From positions 558,001 to 622,000 of the forward strand of contig NSGV01000002.1 in assembly GCA_002300355.1 (NCBI GenBank): a stretch of 64,000 nt of DNA, read 5' to 3'. The DNA comes from Streptomyces sp. TLI_235 (GTDB lineage: Bacteria > Actinomycetota > Actinomycetes > Streptomycetales > Streptomycetaceae). This document shows, one piece after another, positions 9,396-18,551 of the stretch. A program made the position numbers and the translations under genes. The notes beneath the pieces were generated by a model. The model had not been told where the DNA came from. It saw only the letters and a program-made list of their open reading frames with translations, and searched no databases. Each line of letters opens with the position of its first letter. Position 1 is the stretch's first letter.

Positions 9396-10969
9396 CGGAT
9401 CTCCAGTTCGGCTTCGAGGGCGGCGAGTTCCTCGGACGTGCCGTGGACCTTGGGGCCGGTGAACCAGTGCCTGGCGGAGACCAGCCACCACAGGCCGGCG
9501 AAGCCGAGGACGACGGCGACCGCGACGGGTGTGTAGTTGAAGCTGACGGCGGTGACGGGGCTGACGGTGGGCAGCATGAACAGCACGGTGATCACGGCTG
9601 TCCAGCCGACCGCGACGATCCCGATGATCCTGCTCCAGCGGCCCAGATGCCAGGGGCCGCGCTGGAAGGCTTCACCCTGGCGCAGTCTGAGGAATGTCGG
9701 GATGACGTACGAGATGTACAGGCCGATGACCGAGATGGAGGTGACCGCGGTGTAGGCGGTGGAGTTCCACAGGGCGGGCAGGCCGAGCAGCAGGGCGGCG
9801 CCGGTGGCGAGCCAGACCGCGTTGGTGGGGGTGTGGGTGCGCGGCGAGATCCGGTGCCAGAGGGCTGAGCCGGGCAACGCGCCGTCCCGGGAGAAGGCGT
9901 AGATCATGCGGGAGTTGGCGGTGACGGAGGCCATGCCGCAGAAGAACTGGGCACCGATCACGATGAGCAGCAGGAGCTTGGCGCCGGTGGTGCCGATCGC
10001 GTCGATGAAGATCTGCGCGGGCGGGACGCCGGTCGGGCCTTCGAGGGCGCCCTTGTAGTCCTGGATGGCGAAGGTGATGCCGAGCAGCAGCACCCAGCCG
10101 GCGACCAGGGAGACGGTGATGGCGTTGACGATGCCGCGCGGGCCGGAGCGGGCGGCGTCGTGGGTCTCCTCGGTCATGTGCGCGGAGGCGTCGTACCCGG
10201 TGAGGGTGTACTGGGCGAGCAGCAGGCCGAGCATGGCGACGTAGAACTGGCTGTGGAAGCCGGTGTTGTTGACGAACTCGGTGAAGACGAAGGACGCGGA
10301 GGCGTGCTTGGCGGGCAGCAGTGCGAGCGCGCCGACGATGACGGTGACGCCGACCAGGTGCCACCAGACGGAGACGTCGTTGAGGCGGGCGACCAGCTTC
10401 ACGCCGCGGGTGTTGAGCAGGCCGTGCAGCAGCAGGATCACCGCGAAGATCTCCACGGTGTGCGCCGGGGTGGCCGCGAAGTCGAACTGCAGGGCGAGGA
10501 AGGCGTTGGTGAAGAAGGCGGCGCCGTAGTCGACGCCGGCGGTGACGGCGACCTGGCCGAGGAAGTTGAACCAGCCGGTGAACCAGGACCAGGCGGCGCC
10601 GCGGCTGCGGGCGAGCTTGGCGGACCAGTAGTAGAGGCCGCCGGCGGTCGGGAAGCTGGAACAGATCTCGGCCATCGCGAGGCCCACGCAGAGGGTGAGC
10701 AGGCCGACCAGCGGCCAGCCCCAGATGATCATTGCGGGGCCGCCGGTGTTCATGCCCATCCCGTACAGGGTCAGGCAGCCGGAGAGGATCGAGACGATGG
10801 AGAAGGAGACGGCGAAGTTGGAGAAGCCGGACATCGAGCGGGTGAGCTCCTGGGCGTAGCCGAGCTCGTGCAGCCGCTGTTCGTCGGCGGAAACCGGTCC
10901 GGTCGGTGCCGGAAACACGGGTGCGGGAGTGTGGTGCGCTGCCTGGTCGGGTGTGGGGTCGGCGGACAT
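9392..10969 (-). CDS. APC-family amino acid/amine permease
   Basis: 525 residues with about twelve hydrophobic helices. The N-terminus carries the APC-type segment LTRSMSGFSNFAVSFSIVSI, and the later SFPTAGGLYYW resembles GABA/choline-type permeases. It should be a secondary transporter importing the amine or amino acid used by the downstream enzymes. The ATG at 10969 is chosen over upstream codons because the preceding 26 residues do not look like protein. It is the first gene of a minus-strand operon (permease, ligase, amidase, dehydrogenases) and divergent from the GntR-type regulator, with a candidate operator in between. Confidence 0.88.
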   Translation of the reverse strand: MSADPTPDQAAHHTPAPVFPAPTGPVSADEQRLHELGYAQELTRSMSGFSNFAVSFSIVSILSGCLTLYGMGMNTGGPAMIIWGWPLVGLLTLCVGLAMAEICSSFPTAGGLYYWSAKLARSRGAAWSWFTGWFNFLGQVAVTAGVDYGAAFFTNAFLALQFDFAATPAHTVEIFAVILLLHGLLNTRGVKLVARLNDVSVWWHLVGVTVIVGALALLPAKHASASFVFTEFVNNTGFHSQFYVAMLGLLLAQYTLTGYDASAHMTEETHDAARSGPRGIVNAITVSLVAGWVLLLGITFAIQDYKGALEGPTGVPPAQIFIDAIGTTGAKLLLLIVIGAQFFCGMASVTANSRMIYAFSRDGALPGSALWHRISPRTHTPTNAVWLATGAALLLGLPALWNSTAYTAVTSISVIGLYISYVIPTFLRLRQGEAFQRGPWHLGRWSRIIGIVAVGWTAVITVLFMLPTVSPVTAVSFNYTPVAVAVVLGFAGLWWLVSARHWFTGPKVHGTSEELAALEAELEIR

Positions 10970-11044
10970 GGGCACCCCTGGGGAGTGAGGCGGGCCTGGA
11001 CACTGCGCGCAGCCACGGCGGTGTGGGTGCGGCCTCCGAACACT

Positions 11045-11068
11045 CAATGGACCGGAACCAGACCATTG
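11045..11068. promoter_or_regulatory. candidate operator between permease and FadR-type regulator
   Basis: CAATGG (11045-11050) and CCATTG (11063-11068) form an inverted repeat separated by 12 bases. The inner positions continue the symmetry with one mismatch (AATGG-A-C against GA-CCATT). It lies 76 bases upstream of the permease start in the divergent region. Assignment to the adjacent GntR-family regulator is inference. Confidence 0.45.
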
Positions 11069-11125
11069 GGTTGGGCAGCATCGTTCACCCTGGGTCCGAC
11101 CGGCGTCAAGAGGGGCGCGCTGTTC

Positions 11126-11267
11126 TGTCGCCCGCTCGCCTCCGGGCCCTCCTGACCCGGCGCCGACGGTCGTCGCTCCCTCGCTCCTTCGTCGCTCCCT
11201 CGCGCCTCCCTTTCGGCACCGGCGGGCCCTTCGACTCGGGGCGGGTGTCGCCCGCTCGCCTCCGGGC
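11126..11267. repeat. direct-repeat block upstream of the GntR-type gene
   Basis: A perfect 22-bp sequence occurs at 11126-11147 and again at 11246-11267, exactly 120 bp apart. Between them a 14-bp word, CGTCGCTCCCTCGC, is repeated at 11171-11184 and 11190-11203. The words consist of C- and T-rich strings typical of a dispersed Streptomyces intergenic repeat. The block separates the candidate operator from the regulator start. Confidence 0.6.
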
Positions 11268-11292
11268 GGAGGGCCGTGGGTACGATGCCCGC

Positions 11293-12024
11293 GTGGACGA
11301 GGCAGGGATCGACTGGCAGGCGGGGGCGATCTTCCGGCCCGTCCGAACGGGCAACGCCTTCGAGGAGACCGTCGAGCGGCTGCTGCAGGCGATCAAGCTC
11401 GGCGTGTTCGGCCACGGCGACCGGCTGCCGGCCGAGCGCGACCTCGCCGTCCGGCTCGGCGTCGGCCGCGAGACCCTGCGCGAGGCGCTCCGCTCGCTGC
11501 AGCAGGCGGGCGCGGTGGAGTCCCGGCGCGGCCGCTACGGCGGCACCTTCGTCACGTACCGGATGCCGCCGCCGGACGTCGCCGACCTGCGCCGGGCCGC
11601 CAGCGATCTCGGCGAGGAGCTGGAGGACGCGCTGACCTACCGGCTCGTCCTGGAGGCCGGTGCCGCCGAGACCGCCGCCCGGCGCGACCTCACCGGGGAG
11701 CAGCGGGCCTATCTGCAACGGCGGCTGGCCGATCTGGAGGGAGCCCCTCCGGAGGAGTACCGGCGGCTAGACTCCCGCTTCCACCTGGCGATCGCCGAGC
11801 TCACCGGCTCGCGCTCGCTCGCCACCGCGATCGCCGAGGCCCGGATGCGGCTGAACGACCTGCTGAACGCGATCCCGATGCTGGAGCGGAACATCGACCA
11901 CGCCGCCCACCAGCACCGCGGCATGGTGGACGCGATCCTGACGGGCGACGCGGACGGCGCGCGGCGGGCGACCGAGGAGCACCTGGCCGCCACGGCCGCC
12001 CTGCTGCGCGCCTTCCTGGGCTGA
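11293..12024 (+). CDS. GntR/FadR-subfamily transcriptional regulator
   Basis: 243 residues. An N-terminal winged helix (about 15-85: GDRLPAERDLAVRLGVGRETLREAL, ESRRGRYGGTFV) is followed by an all-helical FCD ligand domain (R-x-x-L-E, H-x-x-H-xx-M). FadR-type regulators usually repress adjacent catabolic operons until a metabolite binds. The GTG start lies six bases after a TACGAT -10-like hexamer (11281-11286) with no ribosome binding site, so the transcript is probably leaderless. It is divergent from the permease operon and is the obvious candidate for its control. Confidence 0.85.
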   Translation: MDEAGIDWQAGAIFRPVRTGNAFEETVERLLQAIKLGVFGHGDRLPAERDLAVRLGVGRETLREALRSLQQAGAVESRRGRYGGTFVTYRMPPPDVADLRRAASDLGEELEDALTYRLVLEAGAAETAARRDLTGEQRAYLQRRLADLEGAPPEEYRRLDSRFHLAIAELTGSRSLATAIAEARMRLNDLLNAIPMLERNIDHAAHQHRGMVDAILTGDADGARRATEEHLAATAALLRAFLG

Positions 12025-12036
12025 ACCCCGGCCGGG

Positions 12037-13209
12037 TCAGCGGTAGGCGGGGATGCCGGTGAGGGCCTGCCCGATGACCAGGGTGTGGATCTCGCTGGTG
12101 CCCTCGTAGGTGAGCACCGACTCCAGGTTGTTGGCGTGCCGCAGCGGCGAGTAGTCCAGCGAGATGCCGTTGGCGCCGAGCACGGTGCGGCACTCGCGGG
12201 CGATCGCCAGCGCCTCGCGGACGTTGTTGAGCTTGCCGACGCTGACCTGCTCGGGGCGGATCCGGCCCTGCTCCTTGAGCCGGCCGAGGTGGATCGCGAG
12301 CAGCGCGGCGTTGTTCAGCGAGACGGCCATGTCGGCGAACTTCTGCTGGGTGAGCTGGAAACCGCTGATCGGCCGGCCGAACTGGATCCGGTCGCCGCCG
12401 TACGCGAGCGCGGTCTGCAGGCAGTCGCGGCCGGCGCCGACCGCGCCGAACAGGATGCCGAACCGGGCCTCGTTGAGGCAGGCGAGCGGCGCGCCGAGGC
12501 CGCGGGCCTCCGGCAGCTGCGCGGAGGCGGGCAGCCGGACGTCGGCGAAGCTCAGCTCGGCGGTGGTGGAGGCGCGCAGCGAGAGCTTCTGCTTGATCTC
12601 CCGCGCCTCGAAGCCGGGGGTGCCGCGCGGGACGAGGAAGCCGCGGATGCCCTCCTCGGTGGCGGCCCAGACGGTGGCGATGTCGGCGATCGCGCCGTTG
12701 GTGATCCACATCTTGGCGCCGTTGAGGATCCAGTCGGCGCCGTCGCGGACGGCGCGGGTGCGCATACCGGCCGGGTTGGAGCCGAAGTCGGGCTCGGTGA
12801 GGCCGAAGCAGCCGATCGCCTCGCCGGCCGCCATCCGCGGCAGCCACTCCTGCTTCTGCTCCTCGGCGCCGTACCGGTGGATGGAGTACATGGCCAGCGA
12901 GCCCTGTACGGAGACGAAGCTGCGGAAGCCGGAGTCGGCGGCCTCCAGCTCCAGGCAGGCGAGGCCGTAGGCGACGGCGTCGGTGCCGGCGCAGCCGTAG
13001 CCCTCCAGGTGCATGCCGAGGACGCCGAGCTTGCCGAGCTCGGGGGCGATCTCCCGCGGGAAGTGGGCGTTCTCGAACCACTCGGGCAGGTTCGGGCGGA
13101 CGTGGTCGGCGAGGAAGCGGGCCACGGTGGCCTGGATCTCCCGCTCCTCGTCGGTGAGCAGCGACGGGATGTCGAGCAGGTCCAGCGGGTCCTTCATCGG
13201 GCCGGTCAC
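12037..13209 (-). CDS. gcdH: glutaryl-CoA dehydrogenase (acyl-CoA dehydrogenase family)
   Basis: About 390 residues with acyl-CoA dehydrogenase signatures: CFGLTEPDFGSNPAG, ITNGAIADIATVWA, FGRPISGFQLTQQKFADM, GANGISLDY, and the catalytic Glu in TYEGTSEIH. N-terminal LLTDEEREIQ and GYGCAGTDAVAYGL match glutaryl-CoA dehydrogenases, which oxidise and decarboxylate glutaryl-CoA to crotonyl-CoA using FAD. The GTG at 13209 overlaps the CoA-transferase stop (GTGA), implying coupling; ATG at 13197 is an alternative. Pairing with a class III CoA-transferase supports a glutarate pathway. It converges with the GntR-type gene, leaving only 12 bases between stops. Confidence 0.87.
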   Translation of the reverse strand: MTGPMKDPLDLLDIPSLLTDEEREIQATVARFLADHVRPNLPEWFENAHFPREIAPELGKLGVLGMHLEGYGCAGTDAVAYGLACLELEAADSGFRSFVSVQGSLAMYSIHRYGAEEQKQEWLPRMAAGEAIGCFGLTEPDFGSNPAGMRTRAVRDGADWILNGAKMWITNGAIADIATVWAATEEGIRGFLVPRGTPGFEAREIKQKLSLRASTTAELSFADVRLPASAQLPEARGLGAPLACLNEARFGILFGAVGAGRDCLQTALAYGGDRIQFGRPISGFQLTQQKFADMAVSLNNAALLAIHLGRLKEQGRIRPEQVSVGKLNNVREALAIARECRTVLGANGISLDYSPLRHANNLESVLTYEGTSEIHTLVIGQALTGIPAYR

Positions 13210-14399
13210 GGGAGGTCTCCGTTCGTGGGGTGGTGGGGTGCGTCGAGCCAGGCGAGGAGTTCGTCGGTGTGCTCGCCGAGCCGGGGCGGGGCGAGTCGGT
13301 AGGCGGGCGGGGTGCGGGAGAGGCCGATGGGGTTGGCGACCAGGCCCTGGTCGGTGCGGGGCGCGAGCCCGAGGCGTTCGGCGAGGCCGAAGGCGTCCGC
13401 GAGGTCGTTGACCGGCCCGCAGGGGACGCCGAGCGGGGTGAGGTGCTCGAACCAGGCGGCCGCGGTGCGCTCGCGCAGCCGCCGGCCGAGTTCCTCGGCG
13501 AGTGCGTCGACGTGGGCGACCCGGTCGGCGTTGGTGGTGAAGCGCGGGTCGTCGGCGAGGTCGGGGGCGTCCAGGCCGCGGCAGAGCGCATCGAACTGGC
13601 GGTCGTTGCCGACGGCGATCACCAGCGGCCGGTCGGCGGCCCGGAACACCTCGTACGGGGCGATGGACGGGTGGCGGTCGCCGAGGATGCCGGGCACGGC
13701 GCCGGCCAGGGTGTAGCCGGCCGACTGGTTGACCAGGCTGGACAGCAGCGTGGAGAGCAGGTTGACCTCGACCAGCTGGCCGCGGCCGGTGGTGTCGCGC
13801 TCGCGCAGGGCGGCGAGGACGCCGACCGCGGCGTGCAGGCCGGTGAGGACGTCGACGAGCGCCACCCCGGCCTTGACCGGCCGGCCGGGGCCCGGCCCGG
13901 TGACGCTCATCAGGCCGCCGACCGCCTGGATCAGCAGGTCGTAGCCGGGCAGCGCGGCGCCCTCGCCGGTGCCGAAGCCGGTGATCGAGCAGTACACCGC
14001 GCGTGGGTTCACGGCGGCGACGTCCTCGTGGGCGAGCCCGTACTTGGCCATCGTGCCGGGCCGGAAGTTCTCGATGACGACGTCGGCCCGGCGGGCGAGT
14101 TCGAGGGCGCGGCGGCGGTCCGCCCCGGTGCGGAGGTCGAGGGTGAGCGAGCGCTTGTTGCGGTTGACCGAGAGGTAGTACGTGGCCTGGCCGTCCGGCG
14201 CGTACGGCGGCCCCCAGGCCCGGGTGTCGTCGCCGCCGTCCGGGCGCTCGACCTTCACCACGTCCGCGCCGAGGTCCGCGAGGAGCATCGTGGCGTACGG
14301 CGCGGCGAGCACCCGGCCGAAGTCCGCGACCAGCACGCCGGCGAGCGGGCCGCGCGCAACCGCTGCCTCGGCGATCGATTCGGTCGGTTCTGTCCCCAT
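13206..14399 (-). CDS. class III (CaiB/BaiF) CoA-transferase, probably glutarate
   Basis: 397 residues. It begins LAGVLVADFGRVLAAPYATM, with GADVVKVERPDGGDDTR, the catalytic Asp region GYDLLIQAVGGLMSVTG, and a C-terminal PCGPVNDLADAF: a full-length family III CoA-transferase. These enzymes move CoA between carboxylic acids through an aspartyl intermediate. The coupled gene downstream is glutaryl-CoA dehydrogenase, so a succinyl-CoA:glutarate activity (SUGCT-like) is the best guess. The ATG at 14399 has a strong AAGGAGGTG site. Two short palindromes lie in its upstream region. Confidence 0.85.
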   Translation of the reverse strand: MGTEPTESIAEAAVARGPLAGVLVADFGRVLAAPYATMLLADLGADVVKVERPDGGDDTRAWGPPYAPDGQATYYLSVNRNKRSLTLDLRTGADRRRALELARRADVVIENFRPGTMAKYGLAHEDVAAVNPRAVYCSITGFGTGEGAALPGYDLLIQAVGGLMSVTGPGPGRPVKAGVALVDVLTGLHAAVGVLAALRERDTTGRGQLVEVNLLSTLLSSLVNQSAGYTLAGAVPGILGDRHPSIAPYEVFRAADRPLVIAVGNDRQFDALCRGLDAPDLADDPRFTTNADRVAHVDALAEELGRRLRERTAAAWFEHLTPLGVPCGPVNDLADAFGLAERLGLAPRTDQGLVANPIGLSRTPPAYRLAPPRLGEHTDELLAWLDAPHHPTNGDLP

Positions 14400-14424
14400 C
14401 GGCACCTCCTTCGTTCGGTGTGGC

Positions 14425-14452
14425 GCACATTCTGTGCATCCGAACCGCGGTT
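14425..14452. promoter_or_regulatory. two palindromes upstream of the CoA-transferase
   Basis: GCACA-TTC-TGTGC (14425-14437) is a perfect inverted repeat, and AACCGCGGTT (14443-14452) is a perfect 10-bp palindrome next to it. They lie 26-53 bases before the CoA-transferase start, where an operator would be expected. No regulator can be assigned. Confidence 0.4.
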
Positions 14453-14563
14453 TGGCAGGCGACGAAATGGAGTGTCGCAAGGGGGAGGCGCTGGACGTTC
14501 CGTCCAGGTCCGCCCCCGCGCAGCGGCCGGGTCCGGGAGGTTCTCGGTCGGTCTCGCCGCGGT

Positions 14564-15070
14564 TCAGGCAGGCGGTGCGGTGGACAGGTCCTCGACGACC
14601 TCGGCCCCCGGCAGGTGCGCCAGCAGGGCGCCCGGGGAGACCAGCAGCTTGCCGGCCCGGTCGCCGCCGCCCAGCACGATCTCGCCGCGGCCGAGCACCG
14701 GCGCGTCGACGTACACCGGCATGCCCGGCGGCAGGGCCACCGGTGTCACCCCGCCCACCTGCATGCCGGTCAGCGCCACCGTCTCCTCGGCGCTCGCGAA
14801 GGAGACCCGCCGGACACCGAGCAGCCGTTTCACGGCCCGGTTGACGTCCAGCCGCCGGGTCGCCTGCACCAGGCAGGCCGCGTACCGGCGCGGCTCGCTC
14901 TTGCCCACCACCAGGATGCAGTTGACCGAGTCCTCGAGCGTGTAGCCGTACCGCTCGCAGAACTGCGCGGTGTCGGCGAACTCCGGGTCGATCTCCAGCC
15001 ACCCGTACGGCACTCCCCAGTCGTCCAGCGTGGCGCGGACGGAGTCGGCGGTGCTCTGCGTGCTCTCCAT
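14564..15070 (-). CDS. YbaK/EbsC-type aminoacyl-tRNA deacylase
   Basis: 168 residues, single YbaK/ProX domain. Visible features are NCILVVGKSEPRRYAACLV with the conserved Lys, LDVNRAVKRLLG, and the glycine-rich GMQVGGVTPVALP loop. This family hydrolyses mischarged aminoacyl-tRNA in trans. The actinobacterial branch with CERYGYTLEDSVN is poorly characterised and its tRNA specificity is unknown. It has its own gene, with 79 bases to the next minus-strand gene upstream. Confidence 0.82.
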   Translation of the reverse strand: MESTQSTADSVRATLDDWGVPYGWLEIDPEFADTAQFCERYGYTLEDSVNCILVVGKSEPRRYAACLVQATRRLDVNRAVKRLLGVRRVSFASAEETVALTGMQVGGVTPVALPPGMPVYVDAPVLGRGEIVLGGGDRAGKLLVSPGALLAHLPGAEVVEDLSTAPPA

Positions 15071-15149
15071 GTGGCCCGAAGCTACCAGCCGGTCGGCCCC
15101 GCCCGGCAGACCGGTCGCGACACGGCCGCCGCGCGGCGGGGCGTTCCGG

Positions 15150-15638
15150 TCAGTCGCCGGCGAACAGGCCGGCGGGGAGACCGAGGGAGGTCAGGAAGGC
15201 CGACACGAGGTCCTCCGCGAACGGGTCGCTCTCCGCGGCGAGGAGCGCGGCCAGCGCCCCGCGGTCGGGGGCCAGTCCGAAGGCGGCGGCCCAGTCCGCG
15301 GCGGTGTCGGCGGTCTCGGCCGGGTCGCCGAGCCAGTCCTGCGGGCAGTCGTGGTCGAGGGCCGTCTCCGGGGAGAGCACGCACGTCCAGGCCGGCCGGC
15401 CGCCGTCGAAGGCCTCCACCACGGCGAAGTCGCTGTCGAGGACGAAGGCGCTCAGCAGCGGCCCGGCCGTCTCCCGGGCGAGCGCGGACGTCGCCAGGTC
15501 GCCGCCCGCGGTCACCAGGAACTGCCAGCCGTCCGCGGCGGCCGAGCGGTCGGGGCGGGCACCCGCGGCCCGTACGGCGGCCGTTCCGTCGAGCGGGGCG
15601 TCCAGGCGGGCGACGGTGAGGTTTCCGGTGAATCCCAT
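15150..15638 (-). CDS. hypothetical protein (MGFTGN family)
   Basis: 162 residues beginning MGFTGNLTVARLDAPL. It is acidic and soluble, with no signal peptide or membrane helix. The C-terminal half is helical (DWAAAFGLAPDRGALAALLA). I recall similar short proteins in other streptomycetes but no function. The ATG at 15638 is preferred over 15662 because the recognisable sequence begins there. Confidence 0.65.
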   Translation of the reverse strand: MGFTGNLTVARLDAPLDGTAAVRAAGARPDRSAAADGWQFLVTAGGDLATSALARETAGPLLSAFVLDSDFAVVEAFDGGRPAWTCVLSPETALDHDCPQDWLGDPAETADTAADWAAAFGLAPDRGALAALLAAESDPFAEDLVSAFLTSLGLPAGLFAGD

Positions 15639-15719
15639 ACCGCGCACGCTACTGCCGGGCACCGACAGGATCGGTGCCCGGCAGACGCTGCGTCCGAGGA
15701 CGGCGGCTGCGGCCGCGGC

Positions 15720-17078
15720 TCAGGACGGCGGCGAGGCCGGCCCCTGGGAGGCCGGGGCGGAGGAGACCCCCGCCGCCGACTCGCTGGACGCTCCCGCGCC
15801 GCCGGCCGAGGACTGGCCGCCGCCGCTCTTCGGCGCCGAGCTGGGTGCCGACGGCGAACCGGACTCCGAGCCGGACGGGCCGGAGCTAGGGGTGCCGGAG
15901 GACGGCGTGGAGGTCGACGGGGTGCCGCTCGACGGCGAACCGGAGGAGCCCGAGGTCGACGGCGAACCGGAGGACGAGCTCGGTGGCTGCGTCGGCACGT
16001 GCGTGCTGTCGCCCTGGCCCGTGCCGCCGGTCGGCCGGGCGAACGGCTTGCCGCTGGTGGTGTCCACCAGCACGACCGTCTGGATCGGCTGCGGCGCGGG
16101 CGTCACGATGACCACCTGCTTCCCGTTGAAGCCGGCCCACGGCTGCCCGTTGTACGAGGCGGGCGCACCCGGGTCGACGGGCGGTGTCAGCGGGTTGCCG
16201 CAGGCGCAGCGGACCCGCGGCACGCCGTGCGAGTCGATCAGCACGGCCGTACCCGTCTGCAGCACAGCCTGGTAGGCGGTGGCCTGGCCGTTGCTGAAGC
16301 CGTGGTTGGTGACCCGGGTGTCGACGCGCAGCACCACCGGGGTGAGCCCCTTCAGGTAGCCGTCGATCTCGTTGGGCTGGATGCCCTCGACCCCGGCCCA
16401 GGCCTTGGCCTTGTCCGGGTTGGCGGCGAGGAAGGCGCTGAGCTTCGGGACGTCGCAGCTGGAGACGTTCATGGTGCCGCCGTACAGGCCGGCGTCACCG
16501 CCGCTGCGGCTGCCCCCGCCGGGCGCCGCGGCGGTGGCGGTACCGGTGGTCGGGGCTGCGCTCTGGTCGGTGACCGAGCCGGTGAAGGGGTCCTGTCCGG
16601 CGGAGCCGGCCGGCTGCAGGGCGACCTGCTGCGCGGCCGCCGGTGTGCCGGAGCCGCCGCTCAGCACCAGGCCGAGGACGACGCCGAGCACGACGGCCGC
16701 GATGCCCGCGGGCAGCACCGTGCGGGGGTTGCGCCACCAGGGTGGCTTCCGGTGCCCGCCGCCCCCGGCCTTGCCTCCTCCGCCGTCGCCCCCGCCGCCG
16801 CCTCCGGTGACCACGGTCCGCGGTCCGCTCGGCGGGCCGCCGGTACCGCCGGGGCCGCCCGGTCCCGTCCCGCCGGGTCCGCCGGGGTGGGCGCCCGGCC
16901 CGGAGGTGGGGCCGGACGGTGGGCCGGCGGGGGTCAACGAGGTGTGTCCCGGTCCGGCGGGCCGGTTGCCGGAGGACGGCGGCTCGGAGGCCGGGCCGGA
17001 GAGCGGTCCGGAGGGCGGACCTGCCGGTCCCTCGGGCGGCTCTGAGGGCTGGTCGGGTGACGGTGGCAGCGGACTCAC
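15720..17078 (-). CDS. membrane-anchored protein with DUF6777-like extracellular domain
   Basis: 452 residues. A Pro/Gly-rich cytoplasmic region (about 1-110) is followed by one transmembrane helix (about 120-142, IAAVVLGVVLGLVLSG). The globular part (about 150-340) contains GLYGGTMNVSSCDVPKL and two further cysteines in RVRCACGNPL, followed by a Ser/Pro/Gly-rich tail of about 120 residues. The globular part resembles what I know as DUF6777, of unknown function. The GTG at 17078 has GGGAGG seven bases upstream. It is divergent from the streptophobe-type gene and near kinase genes; its long low-complexity cytoplasmic segment could be a phosphorylation target. Confidence 0.7.
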   Translation of the reverse strand: MSPLPPSPDQPSEPPEGPAGPPSGPLSGPASEPPSSGNRPAGPGHTSLTPAGPPSGPTSGPGAHPGGPGGTGPGGPGGTGGPPSGPRTVVTGGGGGGDGGGGKAGGGGHRKPPWWRNPRTVLPAGIAAVVLGVVLGLVLSGGSGTPAAAQQVALQPAGSAGQDPFTGSVTDQSAAPTTGTATAAAPGGGSRSGGDAGLYGGTMNVSSCDVPKLSAFLAANPDKAKAWAGVEGIQPNEIDGYLKGLTPVVLRVDTRVTNHGFSNGQATAYQAVLQTGTAVLIDSHGVPRVRCACGNPLTPPVDPGAPASYNGQPWAGFNGKQVVIVTPAPQPIQTVVLVDTTSGKPFARPTGGTGQGDSTHVPTQPPSSSSGSPSTSGSSGSPSSGTPSTSTPSSGTPSSGPSGSESGSPSAPSSAPKSGGGQSSAGGAGASSESAAGVSSAPASQGPASPPS

Positions 17079-17241
17079 GGGTGTTCCTCCCGTCCTGGGC
17101 ACCCCCCGCAGGCCATTCTCCGCGCGCCCGCGCCGGCCCGCGCGACAGCTCGCGGTTCCCCGCCCGCGGACTCGCCCTTCCCCGCCCCCGGGCGGAGTCT
17201 GGAAGGAGACCCCACCGGAGCCGACCCGGCAGGAGCCGATT

Positions 17242-18549
17242 GTGCGGACGAGCAGCGGGCCCGGCGCCCGTACCAGCGGCGGGCCCGCGGCCCGCACCGG
17301 CGGCCCCGCGGGCGAACTGCGGCACTGGGGCGAGGCGCTGACCGCGGTCGTGGCGGCCGTCGTGGCGATGTTCGCGGTGGCCGCGGTCGGCCTGTACTTC
17401 GCCGGCGCGAACGAGCTGCCCTCCGGCGGCTACGGCTCGGTGGTCGCGGCGACGGTCCTGATGGCCTGCGGCGCCTCCGCACGGGTGGAGGGCGGGGCGG
17501 CCTTCGTGGCCGGCGCCAAGGGCGGGATCGAGGCGGTACCGCTGTCGGTCTCGCTGACCGGCGCCCTGCTGCTCGGCTGGCTGTTCCTGCGGCCGATGCG
17601 GCTGCACGCCACCGTCACCGGCCGGGAGCTGCTGGCCCGGGTCGGCCGGGTCGCCGTGCTGTGGGCGGCAGCGCTGCTGCTGGTGTCGATCCCGGCGGAG
17701 CAGAGCTTCGTGGTGTCGACCGGCGAGCCGCTGATCGACGAGCTGGGCGGGCTGATCGGGGCCTCCCCCACGGTGGGCTTCGCGGTGGACACCGGGCGGG
17801 CGGTCGGCTTCGGCCTGATCTGGCTCGCGGTGGTGCTGCTGCTCGCCCTGGCGGTCTCCCGGCGGACCCCGCTGCCGCTGCCGCTGCTGCGCTTCCACAC
17901 CGCCGTCCGTCCGGCCGCGCACGCCGTGCTGACCCTGCTGCTGGTCTACGTCGTCCTGGCGCTGCCGGCCGGCCTGGTGGAGGCCGCCGTCGGCGGGCAC
18001 GCCCGGCAGACCATGGCGGTGGTCTTCCTCGGCCTGCCGAACCTGGCCTGGCTGGCCCTGGGCATCGGCATGGGCGGCGCCTGGCACGGGCATGTCTCCG
18101 GCAGCCTCGGCCTGCCGATGCCGCAGCCGCTGGCCGGGGTACTGCGGGAGAACCAGAACGTCCGGCTGGACGCCGCCACCCTCGCCGACCAGGACTCCCG
18201 GGCCTGGCTGCTGGTCGCGCTCGCCGTGGTCGCGCTGCTGCTCACCGGCCTCGGAATGGCGATGCACGCCCCGCCGAGGGTTAAGGCCTGGCAGCACGCG
18301 CTGCACCTGGCGGTGGCGCTGGGGGTGGCGATGCTGCTGATCGGCGTGCTCACCCGGATCTCCGCCGCCTACGGCCTGACCCTGCTCGGCTTCGGCGGCA
18401 GCGGCGCGGCGATCCTGGAGCCCGACCTGCTGGTGCTGGTGGCGGTCGGCGCCGTCTGGGGCGCGGTGGCCGGGCTGCTCGGCGGCTGGACGGCGGACCG
18501 GGTGCGCCGGGACACCGCTCCCCCGGACCACCCGGACCGGCCCTCCTGA
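17242..18549 (+). CDS. streptophobe-family multi-pass membrane protein
   Basis: 435 residues with roughly ten hydrophobic helices after a short basic, Gly-rich N-terminus. The GTG at 17242 has AGGAG six bases upstream. GLPNLAWLALGIGMGGAWHG and RLDAATLADQDSRAW match what I remember as the streptophobe family, found almost only in streptomycetes and often beside a Ser/Thr kinase, as here. Function is unknown. Its stop is two bases from the stop of the convergent kinase gene. Confidence 0.65.
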   Translation: MRTSSGPGARTSGGPAARTGGPAGELRHWGEALTAVVAAVVAMFAVAAVGLYFAGANELPSGGYGSVVAATVLMACGASARVEGGAAFVAGAKGGIEAVPLSVSLTGALLLGWLFLRPMRLHATVTGRELLARVGRVAVLWAAALLLVSIPAEQSFVVSTGEPLIDELGGLIGASPTVGFAVDTGRAVGFGLIWLAVVLLLALAVSRRTPLPLPLLRFHTAVRPAAHAVLTLLLVYVVLALPAGLVEAAVGGHARQTMAVVFLGLPNLAWLALGIGMGGAWHGHVSGSLGLPMPQPLAGVLRENQNVRLDAATLADQDSRAWLLVALAVVALLLTGLGMAMHAPPRVKAWQHALHLAVALGVAMLLIGVLTRISAAYGLTLLGFGGSGAAILEPDLLVLVAVGAVWGAVAGLLGGWTADRVRRDTAPPDHPDRPS

Positions 18550-18551
18550 CG

